A stretch of 64,000 bases of DNA. Source: Pseudomonas fluorescens (GTDB lineage: Bacteria > Pseudomonadota > Gammaproteobacteria > Pseudomonadales > Pseudomonadaceae). Within the stretch, counting starts at the first letter, position 1, and each line of letters starts with the position of its first letter. Location: assembly GCA_902825215.1 (NCBI GenBank), contig LR782234.1:2728001-2792000 (forward strand). The letters are read 5' to 3'. The notes beneath the pieces are model-generated. The model was given only the letters and a program-made list of their open reading frames with translations. It did no database searches and was not told the origin of the DNA. Shown here piece after piece: positions 54,349 to 61,847 of this stretch. The position numbers and the translations under genes were made by a program.

Positions 54349-54746
54349 TGATCTTTTCTGACGATCGTGAGGCAACCCTGACCCGCGCGGTGCTGATCAG
54401 TCTGTTTACCTGGCGCCGAGCGCTGACCGATGACCCCGTGGACGATGAAGAACTCTTCGGCTGGTGGGGCGACAGTTACCCAGATATTGCAGATGACCGC
54501 ATCGGCTCGCGCCTGTGGCTGTTGCGCCGGGTCAAGTTGACTGACGCCACTCAACGCGATGCGGAGTTTTACGCGAACGAAGCTTTGCGCTGGCTTCTGG
54601 ATGACGGCCACGCGATCGCGATCGAGATCACCAGTGAGAAAGCTGACATCAGCCGGCTGAACCTGACGGTCATCATCACGGTGCCCGGTGGCGACCGCAT
54701 CGAAATCAAACCCATCTCTTCCTGGCAGGTGATCTATGCCGTTTGA
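54348..54746 (+). CDS. Baseplate protein gp46 family (gpW-like)
   Basis: 132 aa. FGWWGDSYPDIADDRIGSRLWLLRRVKL is the gp46 signature. It forms the baseplate wedge with gp47 and gp48. TGATG overlap with the spike gene. Confidence 0.9.
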   Translation: MIFSDDREATLTRAVLISLFTWRRALTDDPVDDEELFGWWGDSYPDIADDRIGSRLWLLRRVKLTDATQRDAEFYANEALRWLLDDGHAIAIEITSEKADISRLNLTVIITVPGGDRIEIKPISSWQVIYAV

Positions 54747-55773
54747 AACCCCTTCACTGCCGGTGCTCATCAGCCGCACGCAGAGCGATCTTGCCAGCGA
54801 AGCGTTGCGCCGATCCGATGCGCAGGTGCTGGCCAGGGCGTTAAGCGGAACGGCCTATGGCCTGTACGGCTACCTCGACTGGATTGTCGACCAGATCCTG
54901 CCGGACAAGGCAGATGAAGAAACGCTCGAGCGCATTGCTGCGCTGCGCCTGAATCGCCCGCGCAACGCTGCTCAACCGGCAGAAGGCGGCGTCAGCTTCA
55001 GCGCTGCCGCTGGCGCCTTGCTGGATGTTGACGTGGTGCTGCAGGCCAGCGACGGCCGTATGTACCGGGTCACCGCTGGCGTCACCACGGTAGCAGGCAT
55101 CAACTCGACCACGATCGAGGCTGTCGTGGCTGGTGCGCTAGGTAACGCTGACGCAGGTCTTCAGTTGACACTGGTCCAGCCGGTTGCCGGCGTGACCAAT
55201 GCCTTCACCGTTATCGCCCCAGGCCTTTCGGGTGGGATTGAAAAGGAAAGCATCGAATCGCTCCGCGCAAGGGTGATCCGCTCCTACCGCGTTATCCCGC
55301 ACGGCGGATCGGCGGACGATTACGAGACGTGGGCGTTGGAGTTTCCTGGAGTAACCAGAGCATGGTGCCGCGGGAATTATCTGGGGCCAGGTACGGTGGG
55401 GCTCTTTGTCATGCGTGACAACGACCCGGTACCAATACCGAACCCAGCGCAGTTGCAGGAAATCAAGGACTACATCGAGCCGTTGCGGCCTGTGACAGCC
55501 GAACTATACGTTCTTGCTCCAACACAAAAGCCGGTGCTCTACAGCATTCATCCAGTGCCAGACACGACGGCGGTTCGAGCGGCGATCACCGCAAACCTGG
55601 AAGACCTGCATGAGCGAGAGGCTGGATTGGGCGACAAGCTGCTTATCAGCCACATTCGTGAAGCCATCAGTGGTGCTGCTGGTGAAACAGACCACTCGCT
55701 GACGGTGCCAGCCGCCGACGTTCCCGCTGCTGCCAATGAGCTTCTGACTTTCGGAGGTATCACATGGCTGTAG
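54736..55773 (+). CDS. Baseplate J-like protein (Mu gp47)
   Basis: 345 aa. LDWIVDQILPDKADEETLERIAALR and the core PHGGSADDYETWALEFPGVTRAWC are typical of baseplate J proteins, the main wedge component. Confidence 0.93.
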   Translation: MPFETPSLPVLISRTQSDLASEALRRSDAQVLARALSGTAYGLYGYLDWIVDQILPDKADEETLERIAALRLNRPRNAAQPAEGGVSFSAAAGALLDVDVVLQASDGRMYRVTAGVTTVAGINSTTIEAVVAGALGNADAGLQLTLVQPVAGVTNAFTVIAPGLSGGIEKESIESLRARVIRSYRVIPHGGSADDYETWALEFPGVTRAWCRGNYLGPGTVGLFVMRDNDPVPIPNPAQLQEIKDYIEPLRPVTAELYVLAPTQKPVLYSIHPVPDTTAVRAAITANLEDLHEREAGLGDKLLISHIREAISGAAGETDHSLTVPAADVPAAANELLTFGGITWL

Positions 55774-56363
55774 CACGAACCGCTGACCAGTACCGCCGCC
55801 AATTGCGCGGGTTGCTGCCGTCGGGTCCCGCATGGGATCCGGAGCTTGTTCCAGAAATGGACCTCGTTCTGACTGGGGTGTCTGTCGAGTTTTCCCGGCT
55901 GGATTCGCGTGCGGTCGACTTGTTGAACGAGATGGACCCATCGGGCGTAAGTGAGCTTGTTCCGGATTGGGAAGCGGTCATGAATCTGCCGGACCCATGC
56001 CTTGGGCCGAACCCGGCATTCGAGGACCGACGACTTGCTGTGCGCCGGCGGCTGGTAGAGGTGGGCGGACAGAGCAGGGCCTATTTCATCGATATAGCCG
56101 TAAGCCAAGGCTACCCGAACGCCAGCATTACTGAACACCGTGCGCCTCGGATGGGGCGATCCCGCTTCGGTTCTGCGCATTTCGGTACATGGCGAGCCCA
56201 ATTCTTATGGACTTTAAACACCGGCGGCCGGCAGCGGCAGGGCCGGCGTTTTGGTGTGAGCTATTGGGGGGAACGCTTCGGGACGAACCCAGGTGATGCG
56301 CTGGAATGCTCAATCCGGCGACCTGCACCCGCGCACACCGTCGTTTATTTCAATTACGAGTAA
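55764..56363 (+). CDS. YmfQ/DUF2313 baseplate protein (Mu gp48-like)
   Basis: 199 aa. YRRQLRGLLPSGPAWDPE and DPSGVSELVPDWEAVMNLPDPC are the family blocks. It connects wedge and fibre. It overlaps the J gene by 10 bp. Confidence 0.9.
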   Translation: MAVARTADQYRRQLRGLLPSGPAWDPELVPEMDLVLTGVSVEFSRLDSRAVDLLNEMDPSGVSELVPDWEAVMNLPDPCLGPNPAFEDRRLAVRRRLVEVGGQSRAYFIDIAVSQGYPNASITEHRAPRMGRSRFGSAHFGTWRAQFLWTLNTGGRQRQGRRFGVSYWGERFGTNPGDALECSIRRPAPAHTVVYFNYE

Positions 56364-56373
56364 GGAGTAACAC

Positions 56374-57264
56374 GTGGATTATCCGAAAAGCGTTCCCAGT
56401 GTTGGCTTGGTAGGCGGCAAATTTGTAGACGAAGATCCCCTTGCTGGTACGCCAGGCTCGTTGATTCCAGCTCAGTGGGGCAATGGCGTCACTGAAGAGA
56501 TCTTGCACGTAATCGAAGGCGGCGGGCTCGTGCCTGATGAGTTTTCAAACACGCAGCTTCTGGCTGCGATCAAAGCCGTCGCGGTTTCTAATGGCGTGAC
56601 TCCTGGTCGCTTGCTGAACATTATCGGATTCGGTCTCGCTGGTGGCGCCGGAACGACTGTCTACAATCCGACGCCGGGCACGAGGTTTGTCTATGTCGAA
56701 GTTGTAGGGGGCGGTGGCGGTGGTGGTGGATGCGCAGCAACCGCTGCCGGCCAAATTGCGGCCGCCGGCGGCGGTGGGGCTGGCGGCCGATCCGCGAGCC
56801 GAATTACCGCAGGCTTCGCAGGTGTGTCTGTGACGGTTGGAATTGGTGGGGCTGGCGGCGCGGCGGGCGCGAACACGGGCGGGAGCGGTGGCTTCTCTTC
56901 TTTCGGTGCGTTCATTACAGCTACCGGAGGTGCTGGCGGTGTGGGCGGTGCCGCGTCTGTTCCGCCGGGCGCGGTCGCTGGTGGTGTCGCTGGCTCAGGT
57001 TCCGGCGGCACTCTAGGTAACTTTTCAGGGGAGTTCGGCGGGAACTCACAAATACTCAGTACAGCTAACGCAGTTTCTGGAAAAGGTGGATCAAGCTTCT
57101 ACGGTGGCGGTGCCGCTCCGCGGGGTTCTGCGAGCCCAGGCGTCGGCGTTCCTGGCGTCAGCTCTGGCTCTGGCGGGGGTGGAGCGCTCACCCTGGTTTC
57201 TTCCGCTGCCCAAGCCGGCGGCGCTGGCGCTGTGGGTGCAGTGATTGTGTGGGAGTACGCATAA
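56374..57264 (+). CDS. Tail fibre with glycine-rich adhesin domain
   Basis: 296 aa, GTG start with AAGGAG upstream. Residues 1-80 resemble fibre N-termini that attach to the baseplate (VGLVGGKFVDEDPLAGTPGSLIPAQW). From about residue 112 to the end, glycine exceeds a third of residues, with GGGGGGG runs and GGAGG motifs. Such polyglycine-rich tips occur in phage adhesins that contact the receptor. The closing VGAVIVWEYA is typical of the glycine-rich phage domain. Confidence 0.82.
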   Translation: MDYPKSVPSVGLVGGKFVDEDPLAGTPGSLIPAQWGNGVTEEILHVIEGGGLVPDEFSNTQLLAAIKAVAVSNGVTPGRLLNIIGFGLAGGAGTTVYNPTPGTRFVYVEVVGGGGGGGGCAATAAGQIAAAGGGGAGGRSASRITAGFAGVSVTVGIGGAGGAAGANTGGSGGFSSFGAFITATGGAGGVGGAASVPPGAVAGGVAGSGSGGTLGNFSGEFGGNSQILSTANAVSGKGGSSFYGGGAAPRGSASPGVGVPGVSSGSGGGGALTLVSSAAQAGGAGAVGAVIVWEYA

Positions 57265-57653
57265 TGAACATATACGCGAGAATCGTTTCTTCGACGGTGA
57301 TGGAAACATTTAGCACTGACGGCGATATCACTGAGCTCTGTCATCCCGACATTGTTTGGGAAGCTTGCGGTCCAGAAGTGAAGGTTGGTTGGCGCTTAGA
57401 AGACGGCGTCTTCTTCCCACCTCCACCACCGACCGTTGAAGAAATCGCCATAGAACAACGGGCGCTACGTGATGAGCTTTTGCGGGTTGCCGGGCTCCGT
57501 ATCGCACCGTTGCAAGACGCCGTTGATTTGTCTGAGGCGACGGAGGAAGAAACTCTATTGCTTATGCAATGGAAGCAATATCGTGTTCACTTGAACAGAC
57601 TTGAAACACAGCCAGGCTGGCCTGTGCAAATCAAATGGCCGGTCGCGCCATAA
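57264..57653 (+). CDS. Tail fibre assembly protein
   Basis: 129 aa. GWRLEDGVFFPPPPPTVEE, then LRDELLRVAGLRIAPLQDAVDLSEATEEETLLLMQWKQYRVHLNRLE is the C-terminal Tfa pattern. It overlaps the fibre stop by one base (TAATG). It would help trimerise the fibre. Confidence 0.88.
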   Translation: MNIYARIVSSTVMETFSTDGDITELCHPDIVWEACGPEVKVGWRLEDGVFFPPPPPTVEEIAIEQRALRDELLRVAGLRIAPLQDAVDLSEATEEETLLLMQWKQYRVHLNRLETQPGWPVQIKWPVAP

Positions 57654-57683
57654 ACAATTGCAAAGCCTTTGAAAAGCAACGAT

Positions 57684-57712
57684 CCTCTGCGCCGTAAGCA
57701 TTGGCGCAGAGG
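57684..57712 (+). promoter_or_regulatory. Hairpin hiding the acyltransferase ribosome site
   Basis: A perfect 10-bp stem CCTCTGCGCC/GGCGCAGAGG has a 9-nt loop. The 3' arm contains AGAGG, the only Shine-Dalgarno-like run before the GTG at 57718. It could limit translation of the acyltransferase, or serve as end of the fibre transcript; no T-tract follows. Confidence 0.55.
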
Positions 57713-57717
57713 TTCAC

Positions 57718-58761
57718 GTGCAAAAGGAAGGTTCCAATTTTTCCGGGGCAGCGGGCATACGAGGTTTGGCGTGTTTGCTCGTTGTTGTAATTCATTCTAT
57801 GAGCTTTTTCTTTAATGGCTTATTTAAATATCTGAACGGCGCCGGAAAAATAGGGGTGTGGCTGTTTTTTGTTTTAAGCGCTTTCCTGCTTACCGTGAAG
57901 TTTATGCGTACCGGTTTTGATGTTCGCGCAATCGTTTACTATTTGAATGGTCGAGTATTGCGGATTATGCCTCTATTCTTGATCGTTGTTTTTATGTATT
58001 ACATCTTCGGTACTGCCGGAATCGAAACCCTAGATGATCTGAAGGCTGCGTTATTTTTCGATAGGGGATATGCTCATCTGTGGACAATTCCAGTGGAATT
58101 TAAATTCTACTTCGTTCTGCCTTTATTGGCCGCCGCGTTAATTTTTTTACGTAGTAAGTTTGGTGTTGGCGCCGTGCTCGGAGTTTCCGCCTTGTCTCTG
58201 GCTGTTCATCAGGCTTTCGCACCGTACTGGGATACACCGGTCAACGGTGTAACCACATATTGGTACCTGCCAAGCTTCCTGTTCGGATGCGTCGCCGCTG
58301 TTTTGTTTGATACTACTCGAAAGTGGGTGACGCCAAATTCTTCTTTTGTGGTTGGGCTGATTTGTATTGCTTCTATTTTTATAATGACAGGCTGGGCTAG
58401 AAACAAATTGTTTGGGATGCCTCTTGATGGCTGGCTTCAAAACAAATTTATTTATCTGAGTGCGATACTTACAGTTTTTTTGTTGTTCTTCGTTGAGCCA
58501 AAAGGGATCGCGTCTTCGATTTTTGAGTCGACAATCCTTAAGAAGGCTGGAGAGTGGAGCTTTTCGATATATCTGATCCATTGGTTGCTGGTTGTTAAAC
58601 TTTCGGCTTTATACCCTGAAAGTTTGCTGTGGATGTTTGTTGCAATCGGCGCGTCCATATTTGTCGGGGCGATCCTTTACCTGTTGATCGAAAAACCAAT
58701 GGAAAAATTTCGACATTCAATTGAGGGTGCGTCGATAAGACGACGATCAGAAATTGCTTGA
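57718..58761 (+). CDS. Membrane O-acyltransferase (acyltransferase 3 family), likely lysogenic conversion gene
   Basis: 347 aa with about ten membrane helices. AAGIRGLACLLVVVIHS holds the R and H of the family (RGLA...H), and NGRVLRIMPLFLI is a second block. These enzymes acetylate surface sugars. The gene is clearly more AT-rich than neighbouring phage genes and lies between fibre assembly and endolysin, which suggests late acquisition. Modifying O-antigen of the lysogen would block related phages, as in SfV-type serotype conversion; inferred. Confidence 0.85.
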   Translation: MQKEGSNFSGAAGIRGLACLLVVVIHSMSFFFNGLFKYLNGAGKIGVWLFFVLSAFLLTVKFMRTGFDVRAIVYYLNGRVLRIMPLFLIVVFMYYIFGTAGIETLDDLKAALFFDRGYAHLWTIPVEFKFYFVLPLLAAALIFLRSKFGVGAVLGVSALSLAVHQAFAPYWDTPVNGVTTYWYLPSFLFGCVAAVLFDTTRKWVTPNSSFVVGLICIASIFIMTGWARNKLFGMPLDGWLQNKFIYLSAILTVFLLFFVEPKGIASSIFESTILKKAGEWSFSIYLIHWLLVVKLSALYPESLLWMFVAIGASIFVGAILYLLIEKPMEKFRHSIEGASIRRRSEIA

Positions 58762-58764
58762 GAG

Positions 58765-58792
58765 AATCCCGCCCTTGAGCGGGATTTTTTTT
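58765..58792 (+). terminator. Terminator after the acyltransferase
   Basis: An 8-bp stem AATCCCGC/GCGGGATT with CCTTGA loop, then eight T residues. Confidence 0.88.
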
Positions 58793-58806
58793 GCCTGGAG
58801 AGAACT

Positions 58807-59340
58807 ATGCCGATTACTCAGCAGCAGTTGCTGCAGATCCTTCCGAACGCCCGCACCCAAGCGGGCGTGTTTGTTTCCGCCCTGAACACGGCCATGCAGC
58901 ATTACCAGATCGTCGGCGACAAGCGCGCAGCGGCGTTCATTGCTCAGATCGGGCATGAGTCCGGCCAGCTTCGGTACGTGCGCGAGATCTGGGGGCCAAC
59001 GGCTGCCCAGCGCGGGTACGAGGGGCGCGAAGACTTGGGCAACACGGTGCCTGGTGATGGCCGGAAGTATTGCGGTCGCGGCCTGATCCAGATCACCGGC
59101 CGGGCGAACTATGCCAAGTGCGGTGAGGCGCTGGGCCTTGACCTGAACAATCACCCCGAACTGCTTGAGCTGCCTCAGCATGCCGCGATGTCGGCTGCGT
59201 GGTTCTGGAAGCAGAGGGGGCTGAACGATTTGGCCGACCGGGACGAGTTCAACACCATCACCCGACGGATCAACGGCGGGCTGAACGGCTTGGAGAATCG
59301 GCTGGCGCTCTGGAAAAAAGCCCAGGCGGTGCTGACGTGA
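58807..59340 (+). CDS. Endolysin, glycoside hydrolase family 19-like
   Basis: 177 aa. HESGQLRYVREIWGPT carries the catalytic Glu, with GRGLIQITGRANYAKCGEALGLDL downstream, as in phage chitinase-like lysozymes that cut peptidoglycan. No signal peptide, so it depends on a holin; the holin-like genes are 21 kb upstream. Confidence 0.92.
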   Translation: MPITQQQLLQILPNARTQAGVFVSALNTAMQHYQIVGDKRAAAFIAQIGHESGQLRYVREIWGPTAAQRGYEGREDLGNTVPGDGRKYCGRGLIQITGRANYAKCGEALGLDLNNHPELLELPQHAAMSAAWFWKQRGLNDLADRDEFNTITRRINGGLNGLENRLALWKKAQAVLT

Positions 59341-59837
59341 CCGTGCCGTGGCGGTTGATCGGCGCGCTGGCGCTGGTGCTCGCCGGATTCGGCAGCGCAT
59401 GGCAGTTCCAGGACTGGCGCTACGGCCAGCAGCTCGCCGAGCAAGCCAAGGCGCACGGCGAGGTGCTGAATCAACTGGCGCGGGCCGGCGCCGATGCGCA
59501 GAAGGTTGAGCAGGACAAGCGTATGGCGCTCGAGCAGAAGCTGGCGGCCAGTGAGCAAACCCATTACAGGAAATTGAGCGATGCACAACGTGACCAGGAT
59601 CGCCTGCGCGATCGCCTTGCCACTTCTGATCTGCGGCTGTCAGTCCTCATCAGTGCGGGTTCAGCCAGTGGCTGTTCAGTGCCGGCCGCCGCCGGCACCG
59701 GCGGCGTGGTTCATGACCCCGTACGAGCCGAACTTAACCCCGCGCATGCTGAACGAATTGTCGCCATTACCGATGAAGGCGACCGGGGGTTAATCGCCTT
59801 GCGGGCTTGTCAGGCATACGTAAGCGAGCTGCAGTGA
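59337..59837 (+). CDS. i-spanin (Rz-like)
   Basis: 166 aa, GTG start overlapping the endolysin stop as GTGA. One N-terminal inner-membrane helix (LIGALALVLAGFGSAWQF) and a long periplasmic coiled coil (residues 30-110). It pairs with the embedded lipoprotein to fuse the membranes during lysis. Confidence 0.88.
   Translation: MTVPWRLIGALALVLAGFGSAWQFQDWRYGQQLAEQAKAHGEVLNQLARAGADAQKVEQDKRMALEQKLAASEQTHYRKLSDAQRDQDRLRDRLATSDLRLSVLISAGSASGCSVPAAAGTGGVVHDPVRAELNPAHAERIVAITDEGDRGLIALRACQAYVSELQ
59581..59793 (+). CDS. o-spanin (Rz1-like lipoprotein) nested in Rz
   Basis: 70 aa in the +1 frame inside the Rz gene. Lipoprotein signal ends LLICGC (lipobox), followed by a Pro-rich stretch (RPPPAPAAW). 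The nested arrangement is diagnostic of Rz/Rz1. Confidence 0.88.
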   Translation: MHNVTRIACAIALPLLICGCQSSSVRVQPVAVQCRPPPAPAAWFMTPYEPNLTPRMLNELSPLPMKATGG

Positions 59838-59839
59838 TG

Positions 59840-60364
59840 TCAGTTCAGCAATCCCAAAAATAGTTGCAGATTTGGATTGGTGAGTATGCTTGAAAAATTT
59901 GCGGCGATCGTCGACAGGTCAGCCCCAGCCGCTGAGATCTTCCCAAACAGTCCGCTGTTTCTGATAGCCCTTTCAGGCGATAACGTCTTGTCAGCTAAGA
60001 GTTGATCAAAAACCTCCTTGATCAAATGTCGATCTGTTTCTTTCGGGAGACCCAACTGCGCGATCAAAGCATCAACCGTGATGATGTTGAAGCCCTGTCC
60101 TCCGTTGTTATTTGACTGGAAATTGTTCAGCGTGAGGTTGGCGTCGCCGACAACGAGCATGCCGTCGCCCTTGTTGCCGCGTGCACCGCAGTCCTTCATG
60201 TAGATAGGCATTCTGAATTTCCAAGCTCTCGATAGTGGAAGCTTCAGCATAGCTTGCTCAATGCCAGTTAATGCCGTCTGAACAAAAATTCTGAGATTGC
60301 GAACTCTGACCTCAGCAATGTAGATATTTTCCACAGTCGCGCCCTGCTTGCGCTGTATGTGCAT
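59840..60364 (-). CDS. Unknown protein beside attR, probable cargo
   Basis: 174 aa from ATG 60364; an in-frame start at 60466 would add 34 residues. The middle, DCGARGNKGDGMLVVGDANL, then LNNFQSNNNGGQGFN, looks like two rungs of a right-handed beta-helix. The C-terminal half is helical. Convergent to the spanins, lower GC, next to attR: typical of a moron. Function is unknown. Confidence 0.6.
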   Translation of the reverse strand: MHIQRKQGATVENIYIAEVRVRNLRIFVQTALTGIEQAMLKLPLSRAWKFRMPIYMKDCGARGNKGDGMLVVGDANLTLNNFQSNNNGGQGFNIITVDALIAQLGLPKETDRHLIKEVFDQLLADKTLSPERAIRNSGLFGKISAAGADLSTIAANFSSILTNPNLQLFLGLLN

Positions 60365-60545
60365 ACAGTATTTGGCTTTCAGCGATAAGACTAGGTGAGA
60401 GCGACGAGATGCACAGTGGGGCGGCGCTAAGGCGTTCCGCATCAAAAAATGGGAGGTAGGTACCACGCGGGCTCTAGGGTTTTAAAAATCAGTAGCTTGC
60501 GGAACGAATATAGTGCTAAGCTATTGAAATACGTAGCTTTATAGA

Positions 60546-60595
60546 TGGATTGCAAATCCACCTACGCCGGTTCGATTCCGACCTCGGCCTCCACT
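60546..60595 (+). repeat. attR (50-bp core)
   Basis: Exact copy of 22937-22986, i.e. the 3' part of tRNA-Cys without its 5' half. It marks the right end of the prophage. Confidence 0.93.
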
Positions 60596-60601
60596 TTAAT
60601 C

Positions 60602-60636
60602 AAGCTCCGTAGATCCATGATTTACGGAGCTTTTTT
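60602..60636 (+). terminator. Terminator following attR
   Basis: A 10-bp stem AAGCTCCGTA/TACGGAGCTT followed by TTTTTT. It is a diverged relative of the hairpin after attL, sharing CCGTAGATC and ATGAT around the loop. The 150 bp between it and tRNA-Leu contain no gene. Confidence 0.85.
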
Positions 60637-60685
60637 ATTTGAGCTGCGCTGCAAGATTCAGTCTTGAAATCCAGCCATTGCAAAC

Positions 60686-60714
60686 TTGCTTCAAAGGGAA
60701 GTGATGTATATATT
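60686..60714 (+). promoter_or_regulatory. Weak candidate promoter for tRNA-Leu
   Basis: TTGCTT, 17 nt, TATATT, about 70 nt before tRNA-Leu. Only the -10 is good. Some promoter is needed here because a terminator precedes it. Confidence 0.35.
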
Positions 60715-60786
60715 TCCCGCACTGCTTCAGGCTGCATCCTGTCAAGGTTGCGACGCTGATGCAGACTACAGCAATACCGCGCTACC

Positions 60787-60873
60787 GCCCGAATGGCGAA
60801 ACTGGTAGACGCATGGGACTTAAAATCCCCCGCTCGTAAGGGCGTGCCGGTTCGATTCCGGCTTCGGGCACCA
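60787..60873 (+). tRNA. tRNA-Leu (UAA)
   Basis: 87 nt with long variable arm and encoded CCA. Acceptor GCCCGAA/TTCGGGC and anticodon loop CTTAAAA. In other pseudomonads it follows tRNA-Gly and tRNA-Cys directly; here the prophage separates them. Confidence 0.96.
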
Positions 60874-60882
60874 TGAATATGA

Positions 60883-60919
60883 AGGGCCTGCATGAGGTAT
60901 CTCATGCAGGCCCTTTTTT
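60883..60919 (+). terminator. Terminator of tRNA-Leu
   Basis: A perfect 14-bp stem (agggcctgcatgag / ctcatgcaggccct) with GTAT loop, then TTTTTT. The next 240 bp up to 61166 show no convincing gene. Confidence 0.93.
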
Positions 60920-61166
60920 GTTTTCGGCTTTTTTCGTCACCCGCAGGAAGACGCCAGCCGCTTTGGGCTGTAGGGCGTGTCTATGCGTGCGGTGTGCTAA
61001 CGAAATGTCGAGGGGCGCTGGCAGATCCAGGCGTAACGTGCTGTTTGCATGAGAGCAGAAAGCGTTGATCGAGGGCGGAGGATAAGCGCAGCCCGCGCAC
61101 AAGCACGCGGTGACCAAAGCGCCACCGCTGGTAAGGCAACCTTCACGTCCGCTTGTTCAGGCGCTG

Positions 61167-61397
61167 TCATCTGAACCGAGGCAACGGCCGATCGATCGGT
61201 TTCAGCGCCGATAGTGTGTTGCGAATCAGCGGAGCATCCTTTTCGATGTCGTTAAGCCGGTCGCGGATGCGCAGGGCGGTGGGATGGCCGCCTTGGTGAT
61301 CGACCCAGTCGGCGATTTCCTTGCAGGCGGCGGCGAGCCGGGCCTGGCGAGCGTCGAGCAGGGTGAGGAGGGTGGTGATGGACTCTTTTTCGGACAT
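61167..61397 (-). CDS. Small conserved-looking protein, unknown function
   Basis: 76 aa, helical (LLTLLDARQARLAAACKEIADWVDHQGG...). A strong GGAGG lies 8 nt before the ATG. No domain is recognised. Single gene downstream of tRNA-Leu. Confidence 0.75.
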   Translation of the reverse strand: MSEKESITTLLTLLDARQARLAAACKEIADWVDHQGGHPTALRIRDRLNDIEKDAPLIRNTLSALKPIDRPLPRFR

Positions 61398-61519
61398 GGA
61401 ACACCTCCGTTCTATCTAGCTGAATGGCAGCAAAAAGCTCGCGCTTGCGAGCCTCCAGCCATGGGGTGCTGCTCCCTCAGCAGGTTTGAGTATAGACCCG
61501 CTTTTGATCGATATCAGCC

Positions 61520-61744
61520 TCAGGGCTGGCGAGCAACTGACGGGGCGCTGACTGCATTGAGTCGGCTGCATTCGCGCTGTGCATCGTGCTCTTGGTCGTA
61601 GCCATCACCGATGAAGCCGCCAGTGCGTGTGTCGCGGATCCGAAACCAGCTTTGCGCTTGAGCGGGTGGTTGCTGGCTATCTCCGGCGCGGCGGCCGTGA
61701 ATGATGATCTTGTTGCAACGCTGCACGACAAAAATGTCTTCCAT
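61520..61744 (-). CDS. Small hypothetical protein
   Basis: 74 aa from ATG 61744 (MEDIFVVQRCNKIIIHGRR...WFRIRDTRTGGFIGDGYDQ). The ordered strand-like pattern suggests a real small domain, but the ribosome site is poor. A longer frame up to 61870 overlaps the topoisomerase gene end and is less likely. Confidence 0.5.
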   Translation of the reverse strand: MEDIFVVQRCNKIIIHGRRAGDSQQPPAQAQSWFRIRDTRTGGFIGDGYDQEHDAQRECSRLNAVSAPSVARQP

Positions 61745-61847
61745 GGCGCCACCGCAACGGGTTCGTATCCCAACAACTATAGAAGCCTGTTGCGATTGCG
61801 CAAAAAATAGACAATTTAGCGCGTCGGTTGCCAGCTCAAACCACGCA

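Larger units (their letters stand above)
22937..60595. mobile_element. Complete SfV-like mosaic prophage (HK97-type head, Mu-type contractile tail)
   Basis: About 37.7 kb between 50-bp direct repeats in tRNA-Cys. It contains integrase, immunity, replication, lysis, P27/HK97-type packaging and head genes, Mu-type contractile tail and baseplate genes, fibre genes and spanins in a coherent order. No frameshift or truncation was seen in any structural gene, so it may be functional. HK97-like head joined to Mu-like tail is the arrangement known from Shigella phage SfV and related Pseudomonas prophages. Confidence 0.95.

Noticed and set aside
60600..60905. Minus-strand frame covering tRNA-Leu
   Set aside because: Same tRNA-complement artefact.
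60902..61117. 71-codon minus-strand frame after tRNA-Leu
   Set aside because: It starts in the tRNA-Leu terminator region, has no ribosome site and biased composition.
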